From Bacillota bacterium (GTDB taxonomy: Bacteria; Bacillota; Clostridia; Lachnospirales; Lachnospiraceae): a stretch of 33,931 nucleotides of DNA. Shown piece by piece: positions 25,497-33,047 of the stretch (positions are counted from its first letter, which is position 1; every line of letters starts with the position of its first letter). The notes beneath the pieces were generated by a model that saw only the letters and a program-made list of their open reading frames with translations, was not told the origin of the DNA and ran no database searches. The position numbers were made by a program, and so were the translations under genes. The stretch lies in the NCBI GenBank assembly GCA_029224465.1, contig JAQXUQ010000022.1, positions 1 to 33,931 of the forward strand, in the 5' to 3' direction.

Positions 25497-26327
25497 TTAC
25501 ACGCCCAGATAACAATGAAAGCCGCCGTCAACCGGAATTACCGTTCCGGTAACAAAACTGCTCGAAGGGTCCGCGAGAAATAAAACCGCGCTCGCAAGCT
25601 CCTCCGGCTTCCCGAAACGCTCCATCGGCGTTGCGGCAATGATCTTCTTCGTTCTCGGCGTCGGCGTTCCATCCGGGAAAAACTGAAGGTCATGATTCTG
25701 CGGCGTCTGGAAGAATCCGGGTGCGACCGCGTTCACCCTGACACCGCTTTTCGCGAAATAAGTTGCCGCCCACTCCGTAAAGTTTGTAACGGCGGCCTTC
25801 GCGCCGGCATACCCGGGGATCCTTGTCATCGGATGGTAAGCACCCATACTGGAAACATTGATGATATTCGCGTTCTCCTGTCCGATCAGGACTTCCCCGA
25901 AAATCTGTGTCGGCAGAATCGTGCCGTAAATATTCAGATCAAATTCCTGATGGATTTTCTCTGACGCAGTGGTAAAAAAGTTGCCTTCTTCTTTCGAATC
26001 TTCCGTATACTGGTCCTGCGGCACAGCTGCTCCTTTGAGCGCGCCACCTGCGCAGTTCACCAGCATGTTGATATGTCCGAACCGGGCAAGAATTTCTTCT
26101 CTGCAACGCAGCATATCTTCTCTGCTGAGAACATCCCCCTGAAAGACCGCGGCTTCTCTTCCCAGATCACGAATATCCCTCATAACGCCTTCCGCGCTGC
26201 CTGTGTTTCTGCAAATAATTGCAATATCCGTGCCTTCTCCCGCGAGCGCTCTCGCAAAGACTCCGCCGATAACGCCGTTGCCGCCGGTGATCACGGCAGT
26301 CATGCCGTTTAATTTCTGATTGTGCAT
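25497..26327 (-). CDS. SDR oxidoreductase, D-mannonate oxidoreductase-like
   Basis: Classical short-chain dehydrogenase of 276 residues: cofactor motif VITGGNGVIGG near residue 13, NCAGG, the catalytic SS in INVSSMGAY and YAGAK. The C-terminus closes with TGTVIPVDGGF. The insert around QDQYTEDSKEEGNFF, together with LNIYGTILPTQIFGEVLI and APGFFQTPQN, matches the pattern I know from Firmicutes D-mannonate oxidoreductases (fructuronate reductases), which convert fructuronate to D-mannonate in glucuronate breakdown. It lies directly upstream of the regulator/kinase/ABC genes, which suggests the imported sugar is a uronate or uronide. Family certain; the specific reaction is an inference. Confidence 0.85.
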   Translation of the reverse strand: MHNQKLNGMTAVITGGNGVIGGVFARALAGEGTDIAIICRNTGSAEGVMRDIRDLGREAAVFQGDVLSREDMLRCREEILARFGHINMLVNCAGGALKGAAVPQDQYTEDSKEEGNFFTTASEKIHQEFDLNIYGTILPTQIFGEVLIGQENANIINVSSMGAYHPMTRIPGYAGAKAAVTNFTEWAATYFAKSGVRVNAVAPGFFQTPQNHDLQFFPDGTPTPRTKKIIAATPMERFGKPEELASAVLFLADPSSSFVTGTVIPVDGGFHCYLGV

Positions 26328-26346
26328 ATCCTGCTCCTTCTCTGAT

Positions 26347-26580
26347 TTATGCCTGTTTGTTATCCGAACTTACATATGCTTTGGTTGCGATATAGAAACC
26401 GATTACGCCTAATGCTGAAAAGAGAATAAATGGTAATATCAGGTCAGCTTCAAAAATTTTCTGAAGCAGTTTGAAATCCGAAAAAGCAGCCGCTTGTAAT
26501 TCAGAAATTACGCCAATTCCGAAGACTCCGCACACTCCCGTCAGTAACAGACCGATTCCATATGTTATTTTATTCGTCAT
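26347..26580 (-). CDS. Small two-helix membrane protein, unknown
   Basis: 77 residues from ATG 26580. Two hydrophobic segments (YGIGLLLTGVCGVFGIGVI and LILPFILFSALGVIGFYIA) flank a short polar loop, followed by a short polar tail. The ribosome site is weak (GGGGT about 9 bases upstream). It lies 19 bases before the SDR gene on the same strand and may share its transcript. I recognise no family; a role as a small transporter subunit or membrane regulator is only possible. Confidence 0.6.
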   Translation of the reverse strand: MTNKITYGIGLLLTGVCGVFGIGVISELQAAAFSDFKLLQKIFEADLILPFILFSALGVIGFYIATKAYVSSDNKQA

Positions 26581-26614
26581 CTTCAATACCCCTGCATTTT
26601 TTCGTGTACATCCC

Positions 26615-26899
26615 CTACTGCCCATCCCTCATATATTCATTATAAGCTGCATTCGCCCGTTCCGCTTCCTTCTTCTGTATCCAGCGCTCCCGGTCGCTCA
26701 TGATCGCCAGCATTTCATCCGCGATTTCCTCCGCCGACCCCGGACCGGCCTCGTGCAGATAGACGTTCATCCGCCGCATCGTTTTCTCCGAGCCGAGATT
26801 GCGCGCGATGACCTGCCCGAACTCTTTCGGATAGCCCATCCGCACAATCGTGCTCACGAGTTCATGATAAGCTTCTTTCCATGATTCCTGTGTGTACAT
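26615..26899 (-). CDS. Small conserved-looking cytoplasmic protein, unknown
   Basis: 94 residues from ATG 26899, set by GGGAGGG about 6 bases upstream (the frame continues back to 26962 without support). Hydrophilic and helical: MYTQESWKEAYHELVSTIV, then GYPKEFGQVIARNLGSEKTMRRM, EIADEMLAIMSDRERW and a charged tail. The pattern resembles short hypothetical proteins common in Clostridia; I know no function. It lies 31 bases after the TMEM175-type gene and 34 before the small membrane protein, all in one direction. Confidence 0.75.
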   Translation of the reverse strand: MYTQESWKEAYHELVSTIVRMGYPKEFGQVIARNLGSEKTMRRMNVYLHEAGPGSAEEIADEMLAIMSDRERWIQKKEAERANAAYNEYMRDGQ

Positions 26900-26930
26900 G
26901 AACAGCCCTCCCTCGATACACGCCGCGCAT

Positions 26931-27536
26931 TTAGTTCGCGCTCCGGCGGCCTTTTGTATCAATCACGCCGTATCCAGCGGAGCCTTTTCTCGCAGTCATG
27001 ATGAAAATAGCAGCGGCAAGGACTCCGAGCGAAACAATCGGCGGCCAAAACAAAACCCCCGCAATCATTCCCGCCACTTTAATCAGAAGATCCGCCCTCA
27101 GAAATCTGCTGACAGCCTGCATATACTTCACGGTACTCTCCGGCGGATTATCCTTTTCAAGACTTTTATAAATGAGCAGCAGCATAACCGTAGTCGCGAT
27201 GACGATCACCCCATAGAATCCCTGCACCACCCGGCTTCCAAAATACGTGGAAACAAGACTTGTCGCGTAAGGGAATAATGACGAGAAAAACAACAGCCCC
27301 ATGCTCAGCCAGACCGTTCGTCCCGAAATCTTTTCGATCACATGCCACGCATTATGCAGGCTCGTCCACAGCGCCGCAAGCCACAGAAAAGACAGCGCAT
27401 AGGCCGCAAAATTGATTCGAAGTGCCCAGAACGCGGCAAGCGTCGGCGCCGCCGGCTTTTCCAGCTCCAGAACAAGAATTGTCATGACAATTGCGATCAC
27501 CGCATCCATGAACGCGCCCAGCCGTTCTTTACTCAT
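26931..27536 (-). CDS. TMEM175-family (DUF1211) potassium channel-like protein
   Basis: 201 residues with about six hydrophobic segments. The signature lies in the first helix: RLGAFMDAVIAIVMTILVLEL, close to the RxxxFSDxxxAIxxT motif that lines the pore of TMEM175 channels, with S replaced by M in FSD. Bacterial members are K+ leak channels. Its start overlaps the stop of the exporter small subunit by 4 bases (27533-27536), so it is coupled to it. The shared operon with a threonine/serine exporter has no obvious explanation; membrane potential or ion balance during export is a guess. Confidence 0.88.
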   Translation of the reverse strand: MSKERLGAFMDAVIAIVMTILVLELEKPAAPTLAAFWALRINFAAYALSFLWLAALWTSLHNAWHVIEKISGRTVWLSMGLLFFSSLFPYATSLVSTYFGSRVVQGFYGVIVIATTVMLLLIYKSLEKDNPPESTVKYMQAVSRFLRADLLIKVAGMIAGVLFWPPIVSLGVLAAAIFIMTARKGSAGYGVIDTKGRRSAN

Positions 27537-28042
27537 CTGTCCATCCTCCGTTTATCTGTATGTTCCGGTTCCACCGATTTCCCGGAGCTTCCGGTTCCGC
27601 CGGCTTTCCCGATCCTTCTCGAGAAGTCACACAGTGTCCAGGCAATCGCCATGCCCGCGGCAATCGCAAGCGCGTAAAGAAATGTCTCCGTTCCATAACG
27701 CTGCGCCTGCTCCTGTTCATTCTGCACCAGCGCATCAATGCAATAGTACAAGGTTCTTCCGGGGACCAGCGGTATCACAGCTGTCAGGAAAAACAACGTT
27801 GACGGCGCATGGCACACCCTCGCCAGCACTTCCGCAAAGATTGCGGTCGCAAAAGAAGCGGCGAGCGTTGGCAGAAAGACGCCCTCCCAAACATACCTTG
27901 AACACAGAAGATAGACAAGCCATCCAAGAAAGCCGCCTGCCGCGACAAGCGGCAGATATTTTTTCCGGAGATTGAAGATCAGTCCGAAGCCGAAGGAACC
28001 GGCTGCGCCGGAAAGGAGCTGTATGATCTGCTGTTTTTCCAT
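27533..28042 (-). CDS. Threonine/serine exporter, small subunit (ThrE_2 / DUF3815)
   Basis: 169 residues, four to five membrane segments (SGAAGSFGFGLIFNLR, LVAAGGFLGWLVYLL). The family motif is LTAVIPLVPGRTLYYCIDALV. Together with the larger protein just upstream it makes up the equivalent of the fused ThrE exporter, which expels threonine and serine using the proton gradient. ATG at 28042 is set by GGAGG 8 bases upstream and overlaps the large-subunit stop by one base. The long open frame continuing to 28528 runs antiparallel to nothing real and is an artefact of overlap with the large subunit. The polar tail GKAGGTGSSGKSVEPEHTD is probably disordered. Confidence 0.9.
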   Translation of the reverse strand: MEKQQIIQLLSGAAGSFGFGLIFNLRKKYLPLVAAGGFLGWLVYLLCSRYVWEGVFLPTLAASFATAIFAEVLARVCHAPSTLFFLTAVIPLVPGRTLYYCIDALVQNEQEQAQRYGTETFLYALAIAAGMAIAWTLCDFSRRIGKAGGTGSSGKSVEPEHTDKRRMDR

Positions 28043-28854
28043 CAGAAGATCCTCCCGAAAAGCAAGATAGCCGCAAGAAAACCAACCGTCAGCACCGCGG
28101 CAAGAAGCAGTGCCTCGACAAAACGGACTATGCCGGAGAGCGTATCCCCGAGAAGCACATCCCGTATACTGTTCGTAAAGGAGGCGCCCGGAATCAGCAG
28201 CATAATGTCGCCGATCATGATTTTGGCCATCTGCAGGGAAGGAAACACGCCGTGCAAAATGCAGATCATAATTCCCGAAAAGAAAGAGCATAAAAACTGC
28301 AGTACGACCGAATTCATGCAAAACGGCCCCACGCAGATCTGCATCCAGAAAAGGAAAGCTCCGACTACGCCCGCTGCCAGCGCATCCAAAAGATTTCCGG
28401 TAAAGAAGAGACAAAACGCTGCCGAAGCAAGGATATATCCGAGGAACTGTCCCCGTCTTTGCGCGCCTGTACCCGCAATAGCACTGGTCCGCTGCCGCAG
28501 CTGCTGCGCCGGGATCGGTCGGACGCACACTTCGCGCGAAAGTTCGTTCAGATCTTCCAGTTTTGTAAAGTCGTTTTCCACCGGTTTCCTGATTCTTCTG
28601 GTCCGGGTCCGCGGATGCTCCTGCGGAAGTTCGAGCGTGATCACAATGCTTGAAGTAATAATGAAGACCTCGCAGTCACTAGCGCCGTATGCCTTCGCAA
28701 TTCTCCGAAGCGTATCCTCGGCTCTGTAGATTTCCGCGCCGCTCCCGATCATGGCTTCTCCCATATCCAGAAGCGCGCGGACGAGGTTGTCCGTTTCCTG
28801 TTTCTTCCTTATTTCAGTTACTTCGATTTCTGCCGCCTGCTGCGCCGATGCCAT
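28042..28854 (-). CDS. Threonine/serine exporter, large subunit (ThrE / DUF1212)
   Basis: 270 residues. The N-terminal cytoplasmic domain carries the family hallmarks LLDMGEAMIGSGAEIYRAEDTL and SDCEVFIITSSIVIT. Five membrane segments follow, with IMIGDIMLLIPGASFTNSIRD as the second signature. It works with the 169-residue partner encoded immediately downstream. The ATG at 28854 has GGGAG 8 bases upstream. The promoter probably uses TATAAT on the minus strand at 28886-28891. The gene is divergent from a truncated AraC gene, and the DNA that would hold its -35 region runs into the edge of that remnant. Confidence 0.93.
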   Translation of the reverse strand: MASAQQAAEIEVTEIRKKQETDNLVRALLDMGEAMIGSGAEIYRAEDTLRRIAKAYGASDCEVFIITSSIVITLELPQEHPRTRTRRIRKPVENDFTKLEDLNELSREVCVRPIPAQQLRQRTSAIAGTGAQRRGQFLGYILASAAFCLFFTGNLLDALAAGVVGAFLFWMQICVGPFCMNSVVLQFLCSFFSGIMICILHGVFPSLQMAKIMIGDIMLLIPGASFTNSIRDVLLGDTLSGIVRFVEALLLAAVLTVGFLAAILLFGRIF

Positions 28855-28885
28855 CGCTGACTCTCCCTTTTACCGTTATGGACTA

Positions 28886-28891
28886 ATTATA
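28886..28891 (-). promoter_or_regulatory. -10 element of the exporter/TMEM175 operon
   Basis: Perfect TATAAT on the minus strand, 32 bases before the exporter start codon. No good -35 is seen 17 bases upstream; that position falls at the border of the AraC remnant, so the original -35 may have been altered by the deletion. Confidence 0.5.
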
Positions 28892-28917
28892 AGCCTTGCA
28901 ATGCATCCGGTCGATGG

Positions 28918-29280
28918 TCAGAAAAAGCCGGCCTCTCGCCCAGTTACTTCTCCAAAAAGTTCCGGGCTGTCACCGGTATGGGTATGAAAGAATACCTCTC
29001 CTATGTGCGCCTCGAGCACGCATCGCAGGAGCTGCGTTCAACCGACCATTCCGTTACGGAAGTCGCGATCAACTGCGGTTTTTCCGATTCCAATTATTTC
29101 AAGGACGCTTTTAAAAAGATGTATGGCATTTCCCCGAGAGCTTACCGCGCGGAGCGGGAAAAGACCGATCAGATCACGCAGGGGAGCATTCTGCGCGAAA
29201 AGAGAGAGGAAGAGGAAAGGCGCCGGCAGAAGGAGGCGCTTAAAGATAAGGAGGATAGTAGCGGAAAGAGTATGGCGTGA
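28918..29280 (+). pseudogene. AraC-family regulator remnant (C-terminal DNA-binding part)
   Basis: From about 28918 the plus strand encodes SEKAGLSPSYFSKKFRAVTG and continues in frame with EYLSYVRLEHASQELRS, VTEVAINCGFSDSNYFKDAF and GISPRAYR, i.e. most of an AraC double helix-turn-helix. It begins in the middle of the first helix-turn-helix and has no start codon with a ribosome site ahead; the first in-frame ATG (at about 28972-28978) would drop more of the domain. A very charged tail (REKREEEERRRQKEA) follows to 29280. The N-terminal two thirds of the gene are gone. It may still make a short DNA-binding fragment, but decay is likelier. After 29280, no gene is seen until 29386. Confidence 0.8.
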
Positions 29281-29385
29281 TGCCGGGAGAATATCGGATA
29301 TCATTATTATGATTTTACTAAAACTAAATCGTTTTTAGGATATTATTCTGGTTCCGCTGTTTCCGTTAAAACATAATCGTATGGT

Positions 29386-29643
29386 TCAGATGTCATATTT
29401 CTCCCTCAGCTTTTTTAATGAAGATTTCCCATCAGCCACTTTTCCCTTTTCATAATCAGCAATTCCGCGATTGACCATGCGTGCTTCTTCCATAGACTGC
29501 ATGGTTTTTTCATAATAATCGATATCCATCACGACCAGTCTCCCATACCCGTTTTTAGTTACGAAGACAGGGCCATTCTCTTCCGCACATTTTCGTTCAA
29601 TTTCAACTGTATTTTTTAAATCTCTCATTGGAACAATCTGCAT
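29386..29643 (-). CDS. Phd/YefM-type antitoxin without visible toxin
   Basis: 85 residues: MQIVPMRDLKNTVEIERKC is the Phd/YefM-type N-terminal DNA-binding start, and GPVFVTKNGYGRLVVMDIDY the fold's typical strand pair. The C-terminal charged tail would bind a RelE/ParE- or Doc-like toxin. The start is certain: AAGGAGG 7 bases before ATG 29643. No toxin gene follows (29281-29385 has no frame) and none precedes, since the next gene is a MATE exporter. It is therefore an orphan or the survivor of a lost pair, in keeping with the truncated AraC gene beside it. Confidence 0.88.
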   Translation of the reverse strand: MQIVPMRDLKNTVEIERKCAEENGPVFVTKNGYGRLVVMDIDYYEKTMQSMEEARMVNRGIADYEKGKVADGKSSLKKLREKYDI

Positions 29644-29725
29644 GGCAGCACCTCCTTGTGGCTAAATCATATATCTCATTTGATCATTTTTCAACACGCT
29701 ATTTAGGCTCCCATTATTTGATCCT

Positions 29726-31087
29726 TCAGGAATGCTCTTTTCCAGATGCCATCCTGTTTAACTCCGGCCATATGGTCAGAAGCATTGCGCCAAAACAAGC
29801 CATCCCCCCAACCACATTGGAAACCGGTTCCGCCATAAAAACACCGTCTGTCCGCAGATTCGCAATATGCGGAAGCAGATAGGTCAGCGGAACAACAAGA
29901 ATGACTTTTCTGAACAGGCTGAAGAAAATTGCTCTCTTTTTCTTATTCAGCGCCTTAAACACGGTTTGTCCGCTGTACTGGAGCGACTGGAAGATAAATG
30001 CCAGAAAATACAGATGCAAGGCACGGGATGCGTCCTGCATCATCGTCTTGTCACTACTGAAAATCCGTATAAACCATTCCGGCCGGAGCATGATCAGAAG
30101 CCATACCATAAACGTATATGGCAGTGCCAGCGACATCATGATGCGGACGGATTTTTTGACATTTGCAGGCCTTGCGGCTCCATAATTATAGCTGATGGCC
30201 GGCGATGTTCCTTCCGTGACCGCAAAAACCGGCGTGTCCAGAATCGACCGCACAGACGAAACAATCGTCATGACGGACACATACGTCATGCCTCCAAACT
30301 GCATCAGGACCTGATTGCAGGCAATCTGTACCAGAGAGTTTGTAAATTGCATGATAAACGGAGCAAAACCCAGACTGATGATTTCTCCGGCGTATGGAAA
30401 ACGGAATCCGGGTGTGACCGGAAAGCCGTTTTTCTTTCCATGAAGAAAATGCAAAACATACAGGAAGGACAGAACCTGCGATATTACGGTGGCAACTGCG
30501 GCACCCTGCACACCCATGCCGCAAAGAAAGATAAATACCGGATCAAGTATAAGATTTGCCACAGCCCCGATCATAACGGAACACATACCGATGGCAGCAT
30601 AGCCCTGCGCATTGATATAGGGATTCATCCCGGTGGAAATCATCAGGAAAACCGTGCCCAAAAGGTATACCTGCAGGTAGGAAAGCGAAACCGGGATCTC
30701 ACTCACTTCCGCTCCGAAAAGGAGCAGCAGTCCTCTTCCGAACAATTCCCCAAGAATCGTTAACAGAATCGCCGACAGGAGCAGCAGCCGGAATGCCGTA
30801 TTCTGAATTTCCGCTGCTTTTCTCTTATCTCCCTTTCCCAAAGCCATGGAAAAAAGCGGGGCGCCGCCCAGGCCGAACATATTCGTGAAACCGATGATGA
30901 TGATTATGACCGGAAAACAAAGTCCCACCGCACCAAGCGCCTGCGTCCCCGCATTTGGAATTCTTCCTATATAAATCCGGTCTACGATACTATACAGGAG
31001 ATTCAGAACCTGAGCGATCAGCATCGGCAATGCCGTCATTAAAATATTCTGTGTGATATTTCCGTTTTCAAAATCCACTTTTTTCAT
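29726..31087 (-). CDS. MATE family efflux transporter
   Basis: 453 residues with about twelve hydrophobic segments in two similar halves. The start DFENGNITQNILMTALPMLIAQVLNLLYSIVDRIYIGRI is the classic MATE beginning (shown as overlapping motifs NITQNILMTALP and LYSIVDRIYIG). The second half opens with AVTEGTSPAISYNYGA, also typical. It exports cationic drugs or metabolites using sodium or protons. A promoter is visible upstream; the ribosome site is weak (GGGATACGG). It is a single gene, transcribed towards the antitoxin. Substrate cannot be predicted. Confidence 0.92.
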   Translation of the reverse strand: MKKVDFENGNITQNILMTALPMLIAQVLNLLYSIVDRIYIGRIPNAGTQALGAVGLCFPVIIIIIGFTNMFGLGGAPLFSMALGKGDKRKAAEIQNTAFRLLLLSAILLTILGELFGRGLLLLFGAEVSEIPVSLSYLQVYLLGTVFLMISTGMNPYINAQGYAAIGMCSVMIGAVANLILDPVFIFLCGMGVQGAAVATVISQVLSFLYVLHFLHGKKNGFPVTPGFRFPYAGEIISLGFAPFIMQFTNSLVQIACNQVLMQFGGMTYVSVMTIVSSVRSILDTPVFAVTEGTSPAISYNYGAARPANVKKSVRIMMSLALPYTFMVWLLIMLRPEWFIRIFSSDKTMMQDASRALHLYFLAFIFQSLQYSGQTVFKALNKKKRAIFFSLFRKVILVVPLTYLLPHIANLRTDGVFMAEPVSNVVGGMACFGAMLLTIWPELNRMASGKEHS

Positions 31088-31154
31088 TGTGCCGTATCCC
31101 GGGAATCTGATGCCGGATCAGCCCTTGCACTTTCACATCAGAATCTTCCCCCTT

Positions 31155-31183
31155 AGTATACGTAGTATTTTAACATTTAATAA
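31155..31183 (-). promoter_or_regulatory. Promoter of the MATE exporter
   Basis: On the minus strand TTATTA (31183-31178) and TATACT (31160-31155) are exactly 17 bases apart, about 70 bases before the start codon at 31087. The gap 31088-31225 holds nothing else recognised. Confidence 0.5.
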
Positions 31184-31225
31184 ATCCTGATAAAGAGGGA
31201 AAAGGATTCAAATTCATGCTCAGCA

Positions 31226-32290
31226 CTATGAATTCCGGTCACGCGAAGCTTGCAGACCGGGGCATGGGACAGAACTATGTTTTTTCAAAAAGTCCGTTAA
31301 TCTGAGAAATGCCTTCCGGGCAACAGGATCCGTTCTCTCTGCAGCGACAAAGCAGTGTGGCATCTTCTTTCCCTCTTCCACCAGAGGATCAGCAAGCTCA
31401 TTAACCACTCCCGCCTTCTCAAGTGCATCATGCATCTCATTCATATCCGTCCGATATTCACTTCCAAGCAGGAATGAAGGAGGATAGGCTCCTGTCACAT
31501 GGAGGATGTTGTTATAACGCGATTTATCCTCTTTCGAAAGGAACGTGGTACCTTTGACATAGTTTCCGATCAGCAGCCTGCATGTAAAAGAAAAAGTATC
31601 ATAATCCAGCGGCGCATCATCAATTACAACAGCCTTCACCTGATCTGAAGACAGAGACGGCGTGACGCCGATAAGGTCCGCATAATTACTGTTCGTGATC
31701 ACGCTTCCCATCTGGGATGCCATGATCGCACCAGCAGAGGATCCCATGATTATGACATGCTCCATGTCCAGATGATATTCCTCTGCATGCTCCTTTGCCC
31801 ATGCAAATGCCTGACTTGCCTGAATGAGCGGAACCGGAAAATGGTAATCCGGCACCAGCGCATAGTCGACATTGACGATTGTATAGCCCGCCGCGCACAG
31901 ATCGTCCAGCAATGCAGTTGCCTCGGTAGCAGCCATCGGATCACCCATATCCTTACTGCCGCCGAAGAAACCACCCCCATGAAAATAAAACAGCGTCGGA
32001 TGCTTCTCTTTGACATTCCCGGAAGGATAGGTGATATCCAGAAAACTGTTCGGATACTCGGTGCCATACTCCCGGTCTGTTATCTTGTAAAGACCGGATT
32101 CTGTCATTCCTTCCAATGGTTCATGCAAAGGTGAATATGTATTCACCGGATTCTTCTGATACATGAGCTTCTGAATCCCGCCTACCGCAAGCTGTGGATG
32201 AATGGCTATGGCAAGTATTCCTGTGCCTGTCAACATAGCAACTATGAGCATAATAATGCCTGTGATTATTAATAGCCTGTGTTTTTTCAT
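31226..32290 (-). CDS. Membrane-anchored alpha/beta hydrolase (esterase/lipase-like)
   Basis: 354 residues from ATG 32290. An N-terminal membrane helix (LLIITGIIMLIVAMLTGTGIL) acts as anchor or uncleaved signal, putting the enzyme outside the membrane. The catalytic domain has the oxyanion-hole motif YFHGGGFFGG and the nucleophile in IIMGSSAGA (GxSxG), the hormone-sensitive-lipase/carboxylesterase type. The acid is probably in the YRTDMNEMH region and the histidine is MPHCF. It would cleave acyl or acetyl esters, perhaps from sugars. It is divergent from a TetR regulator, with an operator-like palindrome between them, so it is likely repressed by that protein. The ribosome site is weak. Confidence 0.88.
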   Translation of the reverse strand: MKKHRLLIITGIIMLIVAMLTGTGILAIAIHPQLAVGGIQKLMYQKNPVNTYSPLHEPLEGMTESGLYKITDREYGTEYPNSFLDITYPSGNVKEKHPTLFYFHGGGFFGGSKDMGDPMAATEATALLDDLCAAGYTIVNVDYALVPDYHFPVPLIQASQAFAWAKEHAEEYHLDMEHVIIMGSSAGAIMASQMGSVITNSNYADLIGVTPSLSSDQVKAVVIDDAPLDYDTFSFTCRLLIGNYVKGTTFLSKEDKSRYNNILHVTGAYPPSFLLGSEYRTDMNEMHDALEKAGVVNELADPLVEEGKKMPHCFVAAERTDPVARKAFLRLTDFLKKHSSVPCPGLQASRDRNS

Positions 32291-32297
32291 GAATTTC

Positions 32298-32326
32298 TTG
32301 CCTTTCCTTTTCGGACAGGCTATCAT
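32298..32326 (+). promoter_or_regulatory. Promoter of the TetR gene (overlapping the divergent promoter)
   Basis: TTGCCT (32298-32303) and TATCAT (32321-32326) are spaced 17 bases on the plus strand. The minus strand has TATGAT at 32327-32322, so the -10 elements of the two divergent genes occupy the same bases. Confidence 0.6.
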
Positions 32327-32346
32327 AATGAAAAGATTGATACAAG

Positions 32347-32367
32347 TGTCTCACCCGTAATGAGACA
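32347..32367. promoter_or_regulatory. Probable TetR operator
   Basis: TGTCTCA, 7 bases, TGAGACA: a perfect 7-bp inverted repeat, 21 bases in all. It sits downstream of the TetR gene's -10 and at about the -35 of the divergent hydrolase promoter, where a bound repressor would block both. Its size and symmetry suit a TetR dimer. Confidence 0.7.
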
Positions 32368-32386
32368 GAAAGATGCAAAGTGACTC

Positions 32387-32932
32387 ATGGAAGATGAATC
32401 AACCAAGATCTATTATGTTGAGCAGCAGCTTGCCAAAACCCTGATAGAATTACTGAAAGATAAGGACTTTGGCGAAATATCCATTCGAGAGCTATGTAAC
32501 AGGGCCGGCGTCGGACGTGCTTCCTTCTATCGCCATTATCGCAGTAAGGAGGAAGTATTGGAGCGTCATGCGCAGTTTCTGATTATGACATGGGCCAAAG
32601 AATTAGAATCAGATCCGGATGCAAAACCACGGGATGTATTTGAGAGCCTGTTCCGCCATATAAAAAAACACCAGGTCTTTTATGAAATCCTTCATAAAAC
32701 CGGAAGAGACTCCGTTTTGCAGGCATCTCTCCGCGAGAAAATCGGATTGACAGGAACCCTCCCCAATGAGGATGCTTATCAAAAGGTGTTCTTTGCGGAC
32801 GGTGTCAGCGGATGGATTGAGGAATGGATTGAAAGAGGTATGCAGGAAACGCCGGATGAATTGACTGCATTACTCTATCACTACTTCAATGCAGTCTTGT
32901 CCAATCTCAGCAAGATCTTCAAATATGACTAA
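32387..32932 (+). CDS. TetR/AcrR-family transcriptional regulator
   Basis: 181 residues. The N-terminal helix-turn-helix is clear: LAKTLIELLKDKDFGEISI, RELCNRAGVGRASFYRHYRSKEEVLE. The ligand-binding domain is helical with an SGWIEEWIERGMQETPDELT ending, of the type with a C-terminal TetR_C domain found in Firmicutes. The ATG at 32387 has no strong ribosome site. It is divergent from the esterase gene and probably represses both that gene and itself through the palindrome 20 bases before its start. The ligand may be the substrate or product of the esterase; this is inference. Confidence 0.92.
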   Translation: MEDESTKIYYVEQQLAKTLIELLKDKDFGEISIRELCNRAGVGRASFYRHYRSKEEVLERHAQFLIMTWAKELESDPDAKPRDVFESLFRHIKKHQVFYEILHKTGRDSVLQASLREKIGLTGTLPNEDAYQKVFFADGVSGWIEEWIERGMQETPDELTALLYHYFNAVLSNLSKIFKYD

Positions 32933-33024
32933 CGCTGCATCATTGTTTAGAACTCTGACAGGATCTTCTTGTATGAATATCGTGTTCTGAGCGATCAGGT
33001 GGTTCAGAAAATCATTTGTTAAAC

Positions 33025-33047
33025 CAGTTTCAAACACTGTGAAACTG
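33025..33047. terminator. Hairpin at the end of the lactonase fragment
   Basis: CAGTTTC (33025-33031) and GAAACTG (33041-33047) form a 7-bp stem overlapping the lactonase stop codon. No T-run follows on either strand, so termination is weak if real. The rest of the 97-base gap 32933-33029, where two genes converge, shows nothing else. Confidence 0.35.

Noticed and set aside
28043-28528. Long upstream extension of the exporter small subunit
   Set aside because: It overlaps the large subunit in another frame, lacks family-like sequence, and a good ribosome site marks the start at 28042.
29867-30763. Plus-strand 298-codon frame
   Set aside because: Antisense to the MATE exporter, which is full length and motif-rich.
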